This document shows positions 16,872 through 23,792 of a stretch of DNA of 59,314 bases, in pieces. The notes beneath the pieces were generated by a model. The model did no database searches and was not told where the DNA came from. It saw nothing but the letters and a program-made list of their open reading frames with translations. The position numbers and the translations under genes are program-made. Positions within the stretch are counted from its first letter, which is position 1, and every line of letters starts with the position of its first letter. Origin of the DNA: a virus; IMG/VR virus record IMGVR_UViG_3300036768_000707, positions 1 to 59,314 of that record; one strand, 5' to 3'.

Positions 16872-17991
16872 CCCCCTCACCGTGCGCGTGAGTCTCAGTT
16901 GAGTCTCGGATGAGGGCGTCAGCACCGAGCCCCACACGCTCAGCCGCAACACGCGCGACGAGTTCGCTATGCTCGATGCCGACGAACGTCCGGCCCTCGC
17001 AGAACGCCGCGACGAGTGTCGAGCCGGAGCCGCAGAACGGGTCGAGCACAGTGCCTTGCTGCGGCACGACGAGGCGGATGAGCCACCGCATGAGCTCGAC
17101 AGGCTTGACGGTCGGATGCTCGTTGCTGACGCGCCCGCGTGCCATACGCTCCCGTACCGAAGCTTTGGCTGTGTAAAAGAACCGTGCAGCGCCCGGAGAC
17201 GCATCGTCGAGTACAGCGATGGGGCAGTCAGGCACACAGCGGAAGGTCTCGCGCTCTCCAAACAGGCCTGGCTCGCGGACTGTCCCGCACCCGGGCGCGT
17301 GTGTAAGCAGCACGTTCGCAGGCCAGCGGCCCTCAGCAGGCGCCGCCCGGCGCGAGTCGTGTTCTCCGGCGTCGCGGATGCGTGCCGCATCGATGTGCAA
17401 AGCTCCCGTCCCATACGTCCGCACAGTCTCCGCCACCGTCCCTTGGGGCTGCTTGCGCACGAGCACAATCGGCTCCCAGGCGGGCTTGAGCCCTGTCCCC
17501 CACCCCGCCCACTCCTCAGCCTCTGCTGTGAAGCCTTGCGCGCGCAGTGTCTGCGCGATGTTGAGGCTCTTGGGAAAGCCCGAACCGTACAACCACATCA
17601 GACAGTCGCGCACGACGAAGCCCGCGTCTTCGAGCCCGCAGGCGAGGCGGTGATACGTCCGAGGCCCGCCAAACGCGACCAGATGGCCCCCCGGGACGAG
17701 TACGCGCAGCGCCTCTTTCCCCCACGCCGTGCAGAACTGCTGGAACTTCTCACCGCCAACATACTGCGATGGCCCGCGGTCGAGGAGATTGGCGTACGCG
17801 CGCTTCAGCTTCGTCTTGCTGCGCGTCCTCCGGTCGAAGCCCTCTGGCTTGAACTCGACCCACGACTCGAACCCGAGCCCATAGGGCGGGTCGGTCACGA
17901 TCGCGTGTACCGATGCTGCAGGCAGACGCTGCATGACACGCACGCAGTCGCCGACAAAGATCTTCCCCCGCTGATCGCTGTCAGTTCTCAT
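16864..17991 (-). CDS. Beta-class DNA (N4-cytosine or N6-adenine) methyltransferase
   Basis: The 375-residue enzyme has the catalytic motif DPPYGLGF (motif IV, about residue 35) before the AdoMet-binding motif DPFCGSGST (motif I, about 319), the order of the beta class. NEHPTVKPVELMRW, just before motif I, is motif X. The region between about 180 and 290 is the target-recognition part. It could protect phage DNA from host restriction or regulate transcription; no endonuclease partner is encoded next to it. The ATG overlaps the previous stop (ATGA), so it belongs to the operon from about 20.1 kb. Confidence 0.88.
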   Translation of the reverse strand: MRTDSDQRGKIFVGDCVRVMQRLPAASVHAIVTDPPYGLGFESWVEFKPEGFDRRTRSKTKLKRAYANLLDRGPSQYVGGEKFQQFCTAWGKEALRVLVPGGHLVAFGGPRTYHRLACGLEDAGFVVRDCLMWLYGSGFPKSLNIAQTLRAQGFTAEAEEWAGWGTGLKPAWEPIVLVRKQPQGTVAETVRTYGTGALHIDAARIRDAGEHDSRRAAPAEGRWPANVLLTHAPGCGTVREPGLFGERETFRCVPDCPIAVLDDASPGAARFFYTAKASVRERMARGRVSNEHPTVKPVELMRWLIRLVVPQQGTVLDPFCGSGSTLVAAFCEGRTFVGIEHSELVARVAAERVGLGADALIRDSTETHAHGEGDA

Positions 17992-18359
17992 GGTGACCGC
18001 CGCGGATACCGTAGGGGCTGGGCGAGAGCGACGGTACCACGACAGGAACTGAAGGCACCGCTGCGGATACTCGACGCACCAAGGCGGAGTCCGAAAGTAC
18101 CGGCGCGGTGACTGCGCGTACCGACGCGGATACTCAAGATACCAGCGCGGAGTCTGAAGTACCAGCGTGGGACTTGAAGGTACTGCCGCGGGAACTGAAG
18201 GGACCGGCGTAGGTACTGACGTGACTCAGCTGGGAACTGAAAGAACTGGGGCGGGCACGACAGGTACACACGCGTGCCTTGCGCGCCTGTTCGAGCACGG
18301 CCGCGCGTGGGGCGCGGTGCCAGGCAGTACCGACCTTCCTTCAATGGCGCCGTCATCAT
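17988..18359 (-). CDS. Hypothetical repeat protein of 7-residue units
   Basis: The 123-residue frame is coupled by ATGA overlaps on both sides to the VWA and methyltransferase genes. From about residue 38 it is built of some eleven 7-residue units of loose form (R-x-L-Q-F-P-R), such as LQFPRQY and LQVPRWY, encoded by 21-nt DNA repeats. The protein is strongly basic. The double overlap argues for translation, but the DNA repeats themselves may be the functional element, with the open frame kept for passage of ribosomes. No known family. Confidence 0.5.
   Translation of the reverse strand: MMTAPLKEGRYCLAPRPTRGRARTGAQGTRVYLSCPPQFFQFPAESRQYLRRSLQFPRQYLQVPRWYFRLRAGILSIRVGTRSHRAGTFGLRLGASSIRSGAFSSCRGTVALAQPLRYPRRSP
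18033..18262. repeat. Degenerate 21-nt tandem repeat array
   Basis: About eleven units of 21 nt, consensus near GGTACCGGCGCGGGAACTGAA, each showing a half-period close to 10-11 nt. The units diverge, especially at GC positions, yet the period is held, so the array is old and under constraint. Because 21 is a multiple of three, the array stays open in the basic repeat protein. Confidence 0.7.
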
Positions 18360-19033
18360 CCTCCAAGGTCAGGGCCGGGGAGGAAGAACCCGTGTGACGA
18401 CATGCCGGAGTGCACAAACGCCGCTGTGCGCTCGCTGAGGCGGCGTACAGCTGCCTCAACAGCATCCGTCGAGAAGTGCGCAGCATTGCATTCTGGGATC
18501 TTGAGCCGCGCGGCTGTCTCGGCGAAGTCCGCGGCCGCGCTGAGGAAGACGAACGTCCACCGGTTCGCGCGCGTGCGCGCCCCGATCATCGCCGCAACTT
18601 TCCTGCCCGAGTATCTGCGAGAGCTGTTCTCCCCTCCGTCCGTCATGATGACACAGAGCATGCGGTCGTGCGCCGTCACCTGGCGCGCGTGCGCGTGCTC
18701 CTCGAACTCATCCAGCGTTGTGCCGATCGCGTCATACAGTGCTGTTCTGCCCGAGGGCCTGTACGCATCGAGTGCGTCGTGCACGTGCGCGAGCGACTGC
18801 ATCACTGGCCCCTGTCTGATCGCGTCCGAGAACAGTGTCAGTGTGTACGTGACACGCCCCGCTGTGTCGTGCACGGAGCTGAGGTACGCGCGGACTGCGT
18901 CCACTGTCCTCCGCGCGTACGGCTCCATTGACGCAGACTCATCGAGCACAAGCAGCACATGAAGCTGCGCGGGCGCGTGTGCGTCAAGCTCCTGACGCGC
19001 CTCGACCATCCCGCGACTACGTACTGTCATCAT
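18356..19033 (-). CDS. VWA-domain protein
   Basis: This 225-residue protein is a nearly complete von Willebrand factor A domain. LHVLLVLDESASM carries the MIDAS DxSxS-like motif (DESAS), SGRTALYDAIG supplies the second-site Thr region, and CVIMTDGGENSS gives the third MIDAS Asp. The domain binds a divalent metal and usually a protein partner. No transmembrane segment was found, so it is likely cytoplasmic. It is encoded directly after a J-domain protein and before the methyltransferase. Start at ATG 19033 after GAGGAGTGAG; a second ATG follows immediately. Confidence 0.85.
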   Translation of the reverse strand: MMTVRSRGMVEARQELDAHAPAQLHVLLVLDESASMEPYARRTVDAVRAYLSSVHDTAGRVTYTLTLFSDAIRQGPVMQSLAHVHDALDAYRPSGRTALYDAIGTTLDEFEEHAHARQVTAHDRMLCVIMTDGGENSSRRYSGRKVAAMIGARTRANRWTFVFLSAAADFAETAARLKIPECNAAHFSTDAVEAAVRRLSERTAAFVHSGMSSHGFFLPGPDLGG

Positions 19034-19034
19034 C

Positions 19035-19475
19035 TCACTCCTCGCGGGACTGCGCCCGTTGTGCGCAGATAGCGTCGTACGCGGCCTGCACGCGGACGAA
19101 CGCTTGCGCATCTCCGCCTACGTCAGGGTGGAGGATCTTGGCGAGGGCTCGGTACGCAGCGTGCACGACAGCATCTGGCGCGTCAGGCGTGACGTAGAGC
19201 GCTGCGTAATCTGGTTCCTCGCCGAGGCCCGAGTCGTCGCGGATGATGTAGTCGTAGTCCGCGAACGTGCCTAGCACGTCGTAGAGGTAGAAGCGGTGAA
19301 TGCGCCAGACTTTGCGGTCACGGTCCCATTGCCGGAACGAGGGCGGGCACGTCCGGCGCAGATCGTCGAGGCACTCGCGGTCGTATGGGGAGCGGACCTC
19401 GTACCAGTCAGGGTCCGAGGTCCGCTTGACGTGCACCACGTCTGGCGCTCCGTATGATGTGCGTCTGCGCGTCAT
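19035..19475 (-). CDS. J-domain protein
   Basis: The 146-residue protein has a C-terminal J-domain (about 90-140): YAALYVTPDAPDAVVHAAYR, ALAKILHPDVGGDAQAFVRV, then AYDAI. The HPD loop required to stimulate Hsp70 ATPase is intact. The N-terminal 85 residues (with YEVRSPYDRECLDDLR and a Trp-rich WDRDRKVWRIHRFY) look like a small DNA- or protein-binding module. It probably recruits host DnaK. It is coupled to the upstream gene by ATGA and sits beside the VWA protein, suggesting a joint complex. Confidence 0.85.
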   Translation of the reverse strand: MTRRRTSYGAPDVVHVKRTSDPDWYEVRSPYDRECLDDLRRTCPPSFRQWDRDRKVWRIHRFYLYDVLGTFADYDYIIRDDSGLGEEPDYAALYVTPDAPDAVVHAAYRALAKILHPDVGGDAQAFVRVQAAYDAICAQRAQSREE

Positions 19476-20053
19476 GCGATGCTCCGTGAGTTGTCGATCA
19501 TCAGGACCCAGCGCGGGTTCTGTACCGCGCGTGACACCTGGTAGTCGACCGCCGCGAGCGCGTCCGCATCAACCCAGTTCTCGGGGTCGATGCAAACGAC
19601 CTCGGACTCCGCGTAGAAGGCGCGCGCCCCATCGTCAAACACGACGCCGACGCGCTCCTCTCGCTCGCGCGTGAACCGGTTGTACACACACCCGGTCCAG
19701 AAGACTTGGCCCTCGCCTGTGCGAGGGCGGTTGCGCGCGCGGGGGGCGCTCACTGTCACGCGCTTGCCGAGCTCCGGCTTGCGTGCGTCTCGCGCGATCG
19801 CGTCAAGCAGGTCCTCGCGGATGCGTCGCGCGTACTCCGCGAGCGCCTGTTCGCGCTCCTCCGGCGTCGCCGGGACGAGCTCGTATAACTCGCCCGCCCA
19901 ACTCGTGGACGCGTACACGACACGCCGGAACTTCTCGCCGTCCCAGACGATAGCGTAGAAGTCGCTATCGTCATAGCGGTTCAGTTCGCGCGTCTCGAGG
20001 ACGCCGTAGAGCTTCTCCTTCGCCGTTGCCGTTGCCGTCGTTGTCGCTGTCAT
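19472..20053 (-). CDS. Hypothetical protein, first gene of the J-domain/VWA operon
   Basis: The 193-residue protein starts with a Thr/Ala-rich stretch (MTATTTATATAKEK). An alpha/beta body includes FYAIVWDGEKFRRVVYA, an SH3-like segment around GKRVTV, and WTGCVYNRFTREREERVGVV near the end. The alternating strands suggest a small beta-barrel domain with tyrosine-rich surfaces. It is the promoter-proximal gene of an operon with J-domain, VWA and methyltransferase products. I do not recognise the family. Confidence 0.65.
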   Translation of the reverse strand: MTATTTATATAKEKLYGVLETRELNRYDDSDFYAIVWDGEKFRRVVYASTSWAGELYELVPATPEEREQALAEYARRIREDLLDAIARDARKPELGKRVTVSAPRARNRPRTGEGQVFWTGCVYNRFTREREERVGVVFDDGARAFYAESEVVCIDPENWVDADALAAVDYQVSRAVQNPRWVLMIDNSRSIA

Positions 20054-20070
20054 CGTTCACCTCCACCTAC

Positions 20071-20100
20071 AGTATACGTCACGTGACGTGATGCTGTCAA
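20071..20100 (-). promoter_or_regulatory. Operator-type promoter (site b)
   Basis: TTGACA (20100-20095), an 18-nt spacer and TATACT (20076-20071) on the minus strand, with palindrome ACGTCA-CG-TGACGT (20076-20089). It is nearly identical to site c over about 35 nt. It drives the operon ending near 16.6 kb. Confidence 0.85.
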
Positions 20101-20115
20101 GGCCTGAGGTGCGCG

Positions 20116-20355
20116 TCATGACGCCAGTGCAGCAGCCCCTGTCACGCGGCGCGCCCTGCGCTTGCGATGCAGCCTGAGCGCGCCCTCGAGCAATAGTGCG
20201 CACTCGTGGCACAGGAGGTGGGCTGAGGCAGCACGTGCTTTGAACATCACCCAGATCCGCGCCTTGCGCGTGCATAGGGCGCAGGGGGCTTTGAGCAAGT
20301 GCGCGTCTGAAACAACTACCCCTCCGATGCTGATCTCGTTCGTCGTCTTGGCCAT
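20116..20355 (-). CDS. Small zinc-finger protein
   Basis: This 79-residue protein has two CX2C knuckles (CALCTRK about residue 25 and CHECALL about 49), which form a four-Cys zinc finger, and a basic C-terminal tail (LHRKRRARRVTG) suited to nucleic-acid binding. It is the last gene of the cassette from promoter c. The leader from 20356 to 20398 holds a tandem repeat of CTCTGCTGTT (three copies). Confidence 0.65.
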   Translation of the reverse strand: MAKTTNEISIGGVVVSDAHLLKAPCALCTRKARIWVMFKARAASAHLLCHECALLLEGALRLHRKRRARRVTGAAALAS

Positions 20356-20398
20356 CTCTTTTCTCCTCTCTGCTGTTCTCTGCTGTTCTCTCTGCTGT

Positions 20399-20614
20399 TC
20401 AGTTCGCGGAGAAGATGTCGAAGTAGTTCAGTCCGGTACGCACGTCGCGGGCTACGCGCACGAGCTCGCCCGCGATGCTAAGCATCACGATACATCGCTC
20501 GCAGCCCTTGTCCTCCGGTGGAGGCGGTGCGTGTTCCGCATGGATCCTCTCGAGCTCCCGGATGATCGCCTCCAAGAAGGCGATCGCGTCCGAGAGGTGG
20601 TCGGCTGTGTCCAT
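20399..20614 (-). CDS. Small helical protein with a Cys pair
   Basis: This 71-residue, mainly helical protein has one CERC pair near residue 38 between two helices (AIAFLEAIIRELERIHAEHA and MLSIAGELVRVARDV). A zinc hook dimer is possible. Its ATG follows the upstream stop directly. Function is unknown. Confidence 0.6.
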   Translation of the reverse strand: MDTADHLSDAIAFLEAIIRELERIHAEHAPPPPEDKGCERCIVMLSIAGELVRVARDVRTGLNYFDIFSAN

Positions 20615-20830
20615 CTAGTCCTCCAGCCCTTCCCACTCAACATCTCGGTCGAAGCCCTCGCGCTCCAACCGCGCGCAGGCACTACAGAGGATGTAAAACT
20701 CCTCGTAGTACCCGCACTCCTCCGGGTCCAGCCCGGAGCAGTACGACAGTTCATTGTCCGGGTCGATCATCCGGATCGGGATGTATCCCGGCATGTACTC
20801 CGTCTGCTGCTGCTTCTGCGTCTGCATCAT
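20615..20830 (-). CDS. Small acidic protein with Cys pairs
   Basis: This 71-residue acidic protein starts MMQTQKQQQTEYMPG after AGGAGGTGAC and ends VEWEGLED. It contains Cys near residues 31 and 39 and a CSAC pair near 49, so a zinc site is possible. It is the first gene of a three-gene cassette behind promoter c. No family was recognised; high acidity is common in phage early inhibitors. Confidence 0.6.
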   Translation of the reverse strand: MMQTQKQQQTEYMPGYIPIRMIDPDNELSYCSGLDPEECGYYEEFYILCSACARLEREGFDRDVEWEGLED

Positions 20831-20848
20831 GTCACCTCCTACATACCT

Positions 20849-20878
20849 AGTATACGTCATGTGACGTGATGCTGTCAA
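20849..20878 (-). promoter_or_regulatory. Operator-type promoter (site c)
   Basis: TTGACA (20878-20873), an 18-nt spacer and TATACT (20854-20849) on minus, with palindrome ACGTCA-TG-TGACGT (20854-20867). It drives the three small genes at 20.1-20.8 kb. Confidence 0.85.
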
Positions 20879-20889
20879 GGCCTTATATT

Positions 20890-21046
20890 GACGCGCTCTG
20901 CGTATCCGGCGCTCTCGACATCTGCGGCTCACGCTCAACCCTGACGGCGCTCTCATGTGGGACGGCTCGCTCGTCCGTCGCGGCACTCTCATTGTCTGAC
21001 GGCTCGCTCCTCTGTCTCCGGCGCTCTCGCTATCCCCGGCACGCTC
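20890..21046. repeat. Degenerate 18-20 nt repeat array A
   Basis: About nine direct units, each a conserved 10-nt core (CGGCGCTCTC or CGGCTCGCTC, plus strand) followed by 8-9 variable nt. The array fills the gap between the end of the 143-residue gene and promoter c. The variable parts share no obvious sequence. No gene is seen here. Confidence 0.75.
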
Positions 21047-21477
21047 TACGCCTCGGCGAACAGGAGCTCGCACTCGTCATCGTCGCACACCCAGTCATCA
21101 TCCTCGTAGGCGACCATCAGCTCCTCGATCTGGTCGATCGCGCGCTGCGCATCGGCGTCGTACCGCGCGACGTGATTTTGACCGTCCCACTCGCTCTCGT
21201 AACCCGCGATGATGCGTTCGGCGAGCGGCTGGATGGTGGCTAGCAGCTCGTCGAGGGCCTCGGCGGTGATGTAGGGCGAGATGTGCCAGCACAGCACGTG
21301 GCCGTGGTACACGTCCATCGGGACTGCATCACCGACCTCCGGATCGTAGTCGGCCAGGATCGCGCCGTCGCGCGCATCGATGGCGACGACCGCTCGTTGC
21401 GGGCGCGTCTGCCGCGGATACTTCCAGTACAGCGGATGCTGCGCATATACGCCGGTGTTGTTGATGATCGTCTTCAC
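21046..21477 (-). CDS. Hypothetical protein, family member 1 (paralogue of the gene at 23793)
   Basis: This 143-residue protein starts at GTG 21477 after GGGAGGT. It is clearly homologous to the 139-residue product at 23793-24212: shared HPLY near the start, then a D-x-R-D-G strand, SDTVPW/DAVPM, then LDELLATIQPLAERIIAGYE. Both end in an acidic helix followed by Cys-containing residues (VCDDDECELL). The fold looks alpha/beta with no enzyme motif. The gene is flanked by repeat arrays on both sides. Function is unknown. Confidence 0.7.
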   Translation of the reverse strand: MKTIINNTGVYAQHPLYWKYPRQTRPQRAVVAIDARDGAILADYDPEVGDAVPMDVYHGHVLCWHISPYITAEALDELLATIQPLAERIIAGYESEWDGQNHVARYDADAQRAIDQIEELMVAYEDDDWVCDDDECELLFAEA

Positions 21478-21501
21478 TGAGACCTCCCTTCTACACAGTT
21501 G

Positions 21502-21800
21502 CTGGCGCTCAACGGCATCGGTACGCTCATCTCGCAACGGCTCGCTCCCTGTCACCTCGGCACTCTCACTACCCACGGCTCGCTCAGCGGCATCGGCACT
21601 CTCTCTTCTCCTCGGCTCGCTCCGCTGACGCGGCGCGCTCAATCTGCAACGGCTCGCTCTGATCGAAACGGTACGCTCCCGATCTTCGGCTCGCTCGCTA
21701 CCAGCGGCACCTCTCGCATGCGACGGCTCGCTCACGGACTCCGGCGCTCTCAATTGTTACGGCTCGCTCGGCACATGCGGCACTCTCGCCGACCCCGGCT
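21502..21800. repeat. Degenerate 18-20 nt repeat array B
   Basis: Sixteen direct units in which CGGCTCGCTC alternates with CGG(C/T)(A/G)C(T/G)CTC, each followed by 8-10 variable nt, so the higher-order unit is about 37 nt. The array starts just before the GTG of the 143-residue gene and ends at the stop codon of the IS110-related gene. No convincing gene lies in this roughly 300-nt stretch, although the repeats keep some frames open by chance. Confidence 0.75.
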
Positions 21801-22623
21801 ACGGCCAGTTGGGCGGCGCGATCATGTGCGCGTGCCCGCCATGCTCGATGACGTACGGCCGGGGCGGCGGCGTGCCGTACCGCAGCACGTACATCACGTG
21901 GTGCAGGTGCGCGAGCAAGAGCTTGACAGCGTACCGCCGTGCCCGTAGCTCGATCCGACCGAGCGGCAGCCGGCCCGCCTCGTACGCCGCGCGTGTCGCA
22001 GCATCGATGATGTTGCGCTCGGCGAGCGTCTGGCGCGCGAGGTCGGCGTACTCGCCGCGCTCGTTGCGCGCAAGCTCCAGCGCCTTGCGCTCCTCGTAGA
22101 TGCGACCGTAGAAGTCTTTCGGCGAGTTCCGGTGTTTCACGAAGCTGTCGCCCAGATTCCAGCAGATCGTCTTGAGCCGAGCGTTCCACGGCCGCTTCTG
22201 CCCTTTGCGCCACGTCACGGTGGGGTCGAGGCCCGCGAACCGCCAGATGTGACCGACGGTCGGCGCGCGCTCGATATCGATATGCGCGAGCAGACCGGCG
22301 GCGATGACAGGGCCGATGCCGTGGACGCTCTTCAGCCAGCGGCCCTCCGGCAGGGCATCAGTCCACTTGTCGAGGGCGCGCTGAATCTGCTGTTCCAGCG
22401 TCGCCATCTGCTCGAGCATCCAGCGCAGCACCTCGTTGCTCTCGCCGGACTCGGATGTGGCGCGCACCTGCGACTGTGCGCTGATGCGATACTCCTGTAC
22501 CTGGTAGTACGCGTCTACCAGATACCGCGCCTCTGCGCGTCCGAGACCGCGCGCATGACGCGCGAGGTCCCGCGTGAGCCGAGTGATCGGCTCGAGATCT
22601 AAGTCGATGGTAGTAGCAGTCAT
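21799..22623 (-). CDS. IS110-type transposase C-terminal domain (Transposase_20-like) protein
   Basis: The 274-residue protein has a helical N-terminal half without the DEDD RuvC-like nuclease of IS110 transposases. A Transposase_20-like region follows: LKSVHGIGPVIAAGLLAHID (helix-hairpin-helix), then RFAGLDP and a basic RLKTICWNLGDSFVKHRN. The usual Ser-Gly after GLDP, which includes the catalytic serine, is absent (TVTWRKGQKR). It is therefore probably a domesticated nucleic-acid-binding protein, not an active transposase. Start at ATG 22623 after GGGGAGGGAC. Repeat array B follows it directly. Confidence 0.75.
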   Translation of the reverse strand: MTATTIDLDLEPITRLTRDLARHARGLGRAEARYLVDAYYQVQEYRISAQSQVRATSESGESNEVLRWMLEQMATLEQQIQRALDKWTDALPEGRWLKSVHGIGPVIAAGLLAHIDIERAPTVGHIWRFAGLDPTVTWRKGQKRPWNARLKTICWNLGDSFVKHRNSPKDFYGRIYEERKALELARNERGEYADLARQTLAERNIIDAATRAAYEAGRLPLGRIELRARRYAVKLLLAHLHHVMYVLRYGTPPPRPYVIEHGGHAHMIAPPNWP

Positions 22624-22753
22624 GTCCCTCCCCAGATCTGGTGCTGATGCGTGACACGCGCGACGCACACGCGCGCGCGCATGCACGCGCAGCTAAGCGG
22701 GCTAGTGAGTGAGATGCTTCGGTTAGATCATGCGCGTACCTCCCTCTCCCCTG

Positions 22754-22783
22754 TATGTACGTCATCTGACGCAAACTTGTCAA
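22754..22783 (-). promoter_or_regulatory. Operator-type promoter (site d, minus)
   Basis: TTGACA (22783-22778), an 18-nt spacer and a poor -10 (TACATA, 22759-22754) with palindrome ACGTCA-TC-TGACGC (one mismatch, 22759-22772). It faces the IS110-related gene and forms a divergent pair with the plus-strand site starting 10 nt away. Confidence 0.7.
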
Positions 22784-22792
22784 GGGGGGGCC

Positions 22793-22822
22793 TTGACACC
22801 AGCACGTCAGATGACGTATGAT
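22793..22822 (+). promoter_or_regulatory. Operator-type promoter (site d, plus)
   Basis: TTGACA (22793-22798), an 18-nt spacer and TATGAT (22817-22822), with palindrome ACGTCA-GA-TGACGT (22804-22817). It drives the plus-strand cassette from 22848; the leader carries GGGAGGT. Confidence 0.85.
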
Positions 22823-22847
22823 ACGGATGAAGGGAGGTACAGCAGCA

Positions 22848-23270
22848 ATGGACATCATCAGGACGGAACACGGCACGGTAACGGTCGACGAGAAGGTGGC
22901 CACGCTCACGACAACGAGTGGCGTCACGGTCACGTGTCGCCGCGGCGCCAGTGGGAAGTGGCAGCGGCGGCAGATCGACGCCGCCTTCCGGGAGGGGGAG
23001 GTCTCCCTCCGGGAGGTGAAGGCGCTCGAGCAGATGTTCGGGGTGCTCGTGAAGAGCACCCCGGAGCGCGTTGGTGGGCGCGTGCGCGACGAGGAGTTCT
23101 TCCTGCTCGTCGCGGCGTGTAAGACGATGCACCGCGAGATCGCGACGCTGCTCGCGGCAGCGCGCGACCGCGGGGACGTCGCGATGGAAGCCCAGATCGT
23201 CGGGATCCGGGACGCGTTCTTCAACCTCAGCGATCAGGTTATCGCCGCCAAGAAGGCAGCGGCAAAGTAG
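22848..23270 (+). CDS. Hypothetical protein
   Basis: This 140-residue protein has a beta-rich N-terminal third (TVTVDEKVATLTTTSGVTVT, with one Cys) and a helical remainder (VKALEQMFGVLVKS, EEFFLLVAACKTMHREIATL). The end is Lys/Ala-rich. The ATG at 22848 lies 9 nt after GGGAGGT and is the first gene of the plus-strand early cassette. Function unknown; a small early host-interaction protein is possible. Confidence 0.65.
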   Translation: MDIIRTEHGTVTVDEKVATLTTTSGVTVTCRRGASGKWQRRQIDAAFREGEVSLREVKALEQMFGVLVKSTPERVGGRVRDEEFFLLVAACKTMHREIATLLAAARDRGDVAMEAQIVGIRDAFFNLSDQVIAAKKAAAK

Positions 23271-23281
23271 GAGGGAACACA

Positions 23282-23485
23282 GTGAACAAGCGACAGGCGG
23301 AAGCTCTCTCAACCCGGATCGAGCGCGAGTCGCCATCGACTCGCGTGACGGGGTTTAGACGGTGGCGGTTCGGACAGACGGTGTGCTACGTCATCGATGC
23401 CGAAGACGTGCGGACCGGCTACCCGTTCATCGTCTACGACGAAGAGGACTGGAACGAGCGGATGGCGCGCGTGGAGCCGGCCTAA
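23282..23485 (+). CDS. Small hypothetical protein
   Basis: This 67-residue protein is translated from GTG 23282 after AGGAGGGA. It is basic at the start and acidic at the end, with a strand pair (GQTVCYVIDAEDVRTGYPFIV). It lies 11 nt after the previous gene. No family was recognised. Confidence 0.6.
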   Translation: MNKRQAEALSTRIERESPSTRVTGFRRWRFGQTVCYVIDAEDVRTGYPFIVYDEEDWNERMARVEPA

Positions 23486-23524
23486 AGCCGGACCCAACGT
23501 CGCGCGCAGTTGAGGAGGTCAGAG

Positions 23525-23719
23525 ATGAAGAAGCAGACGACACACGCGACAGGGCCAGAGGGGCACGCGCTCCGCATCGCGCGGCAGCAGATGCGCGAGG
23601 CGTGCGTCATGGTGCGCGTCCTCGGCGGGAGCCACGTAGAGGCTGCCGCCACAATCGAGCGCCTGACAGGGCGGCGGCCGCCGCTGCCCCAGGGCTGCGG
23701 TTGTGCGCGCCCGAAGTGA
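23525..23719 (+). CDS. Small hypothetical protein
   Basis: This 64-residue helical protein begins MKKQTTHATGPEGHALRIAR after GAGGAGGT and ends in a Cys-containing tail (GCGCARPK). The helix REACVMVRVLGGSHVEAAAT is amphipathic. It is the last gene before the next operator-type promoter. Function unknown. Confidence 0.6.
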   Translation: MKKQTTHATGPEGHALRIARQQMREACVMVRVLGGSHVEAAATIERLTGRRPPLPQGCGCARPK

Positions 23720-23738
23720 AAAAAGATGGAAAAGGCCC

Positions 23739-23768
23739 TTGACACCCATACGTCAGATGACGTATGAT
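23739..23768 (+). promoter_or_regulatory. Operator-type promoter (site e)
   Basis: TTGACA (23739-23744), an 18-nt spacer and TATGAT (23763-23768) on plus. The palindrome TACGTCA-GA-TGACGTA (23749-23764) is perfect over 16 nt. It drives five genes ending at 25211. Confidence 0.9.
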
Positions 23769-23792
23769 ACAGGGGAAGGGAGGTACAGCAAG

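Noticed and set aside
16969-18111. A 380-residue plus-strand frame opposite the methyltransferase
   Set aside because: It is an antisense shadow of a gene with clear motifs in GC-rich DNA; no RBS or protein features.
20615-21073. N-terminal extension of the 71-residue acidic protein through promoter c and array A
   Set aside because: It would translate the promoter and the repeats; the ATG at 20830 has an excellent RBS just after the -10 box.
21046-21753. A 235-residue version of the 143-residue protein
   Set aside because: The extra N-terminus is the translated repeat array B; homology to the paralogue begins after the GTG at 21477, which has a good RBS.
20890-21800. Repeat arrays A and B as a CRISPR array
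   Set aside because: Units are 18-20 nt with 10-nt degenerate cores and 8-10 nt variable parts, far below CRISPR repeat and spacer sizes; no cas genes are present.
21799-22623. Active IS110 insertion sequence
   Set aside because: No DEDD domain, no catalytic Ser-Gly motif and no recognisable IS ends; it looks domesticated.
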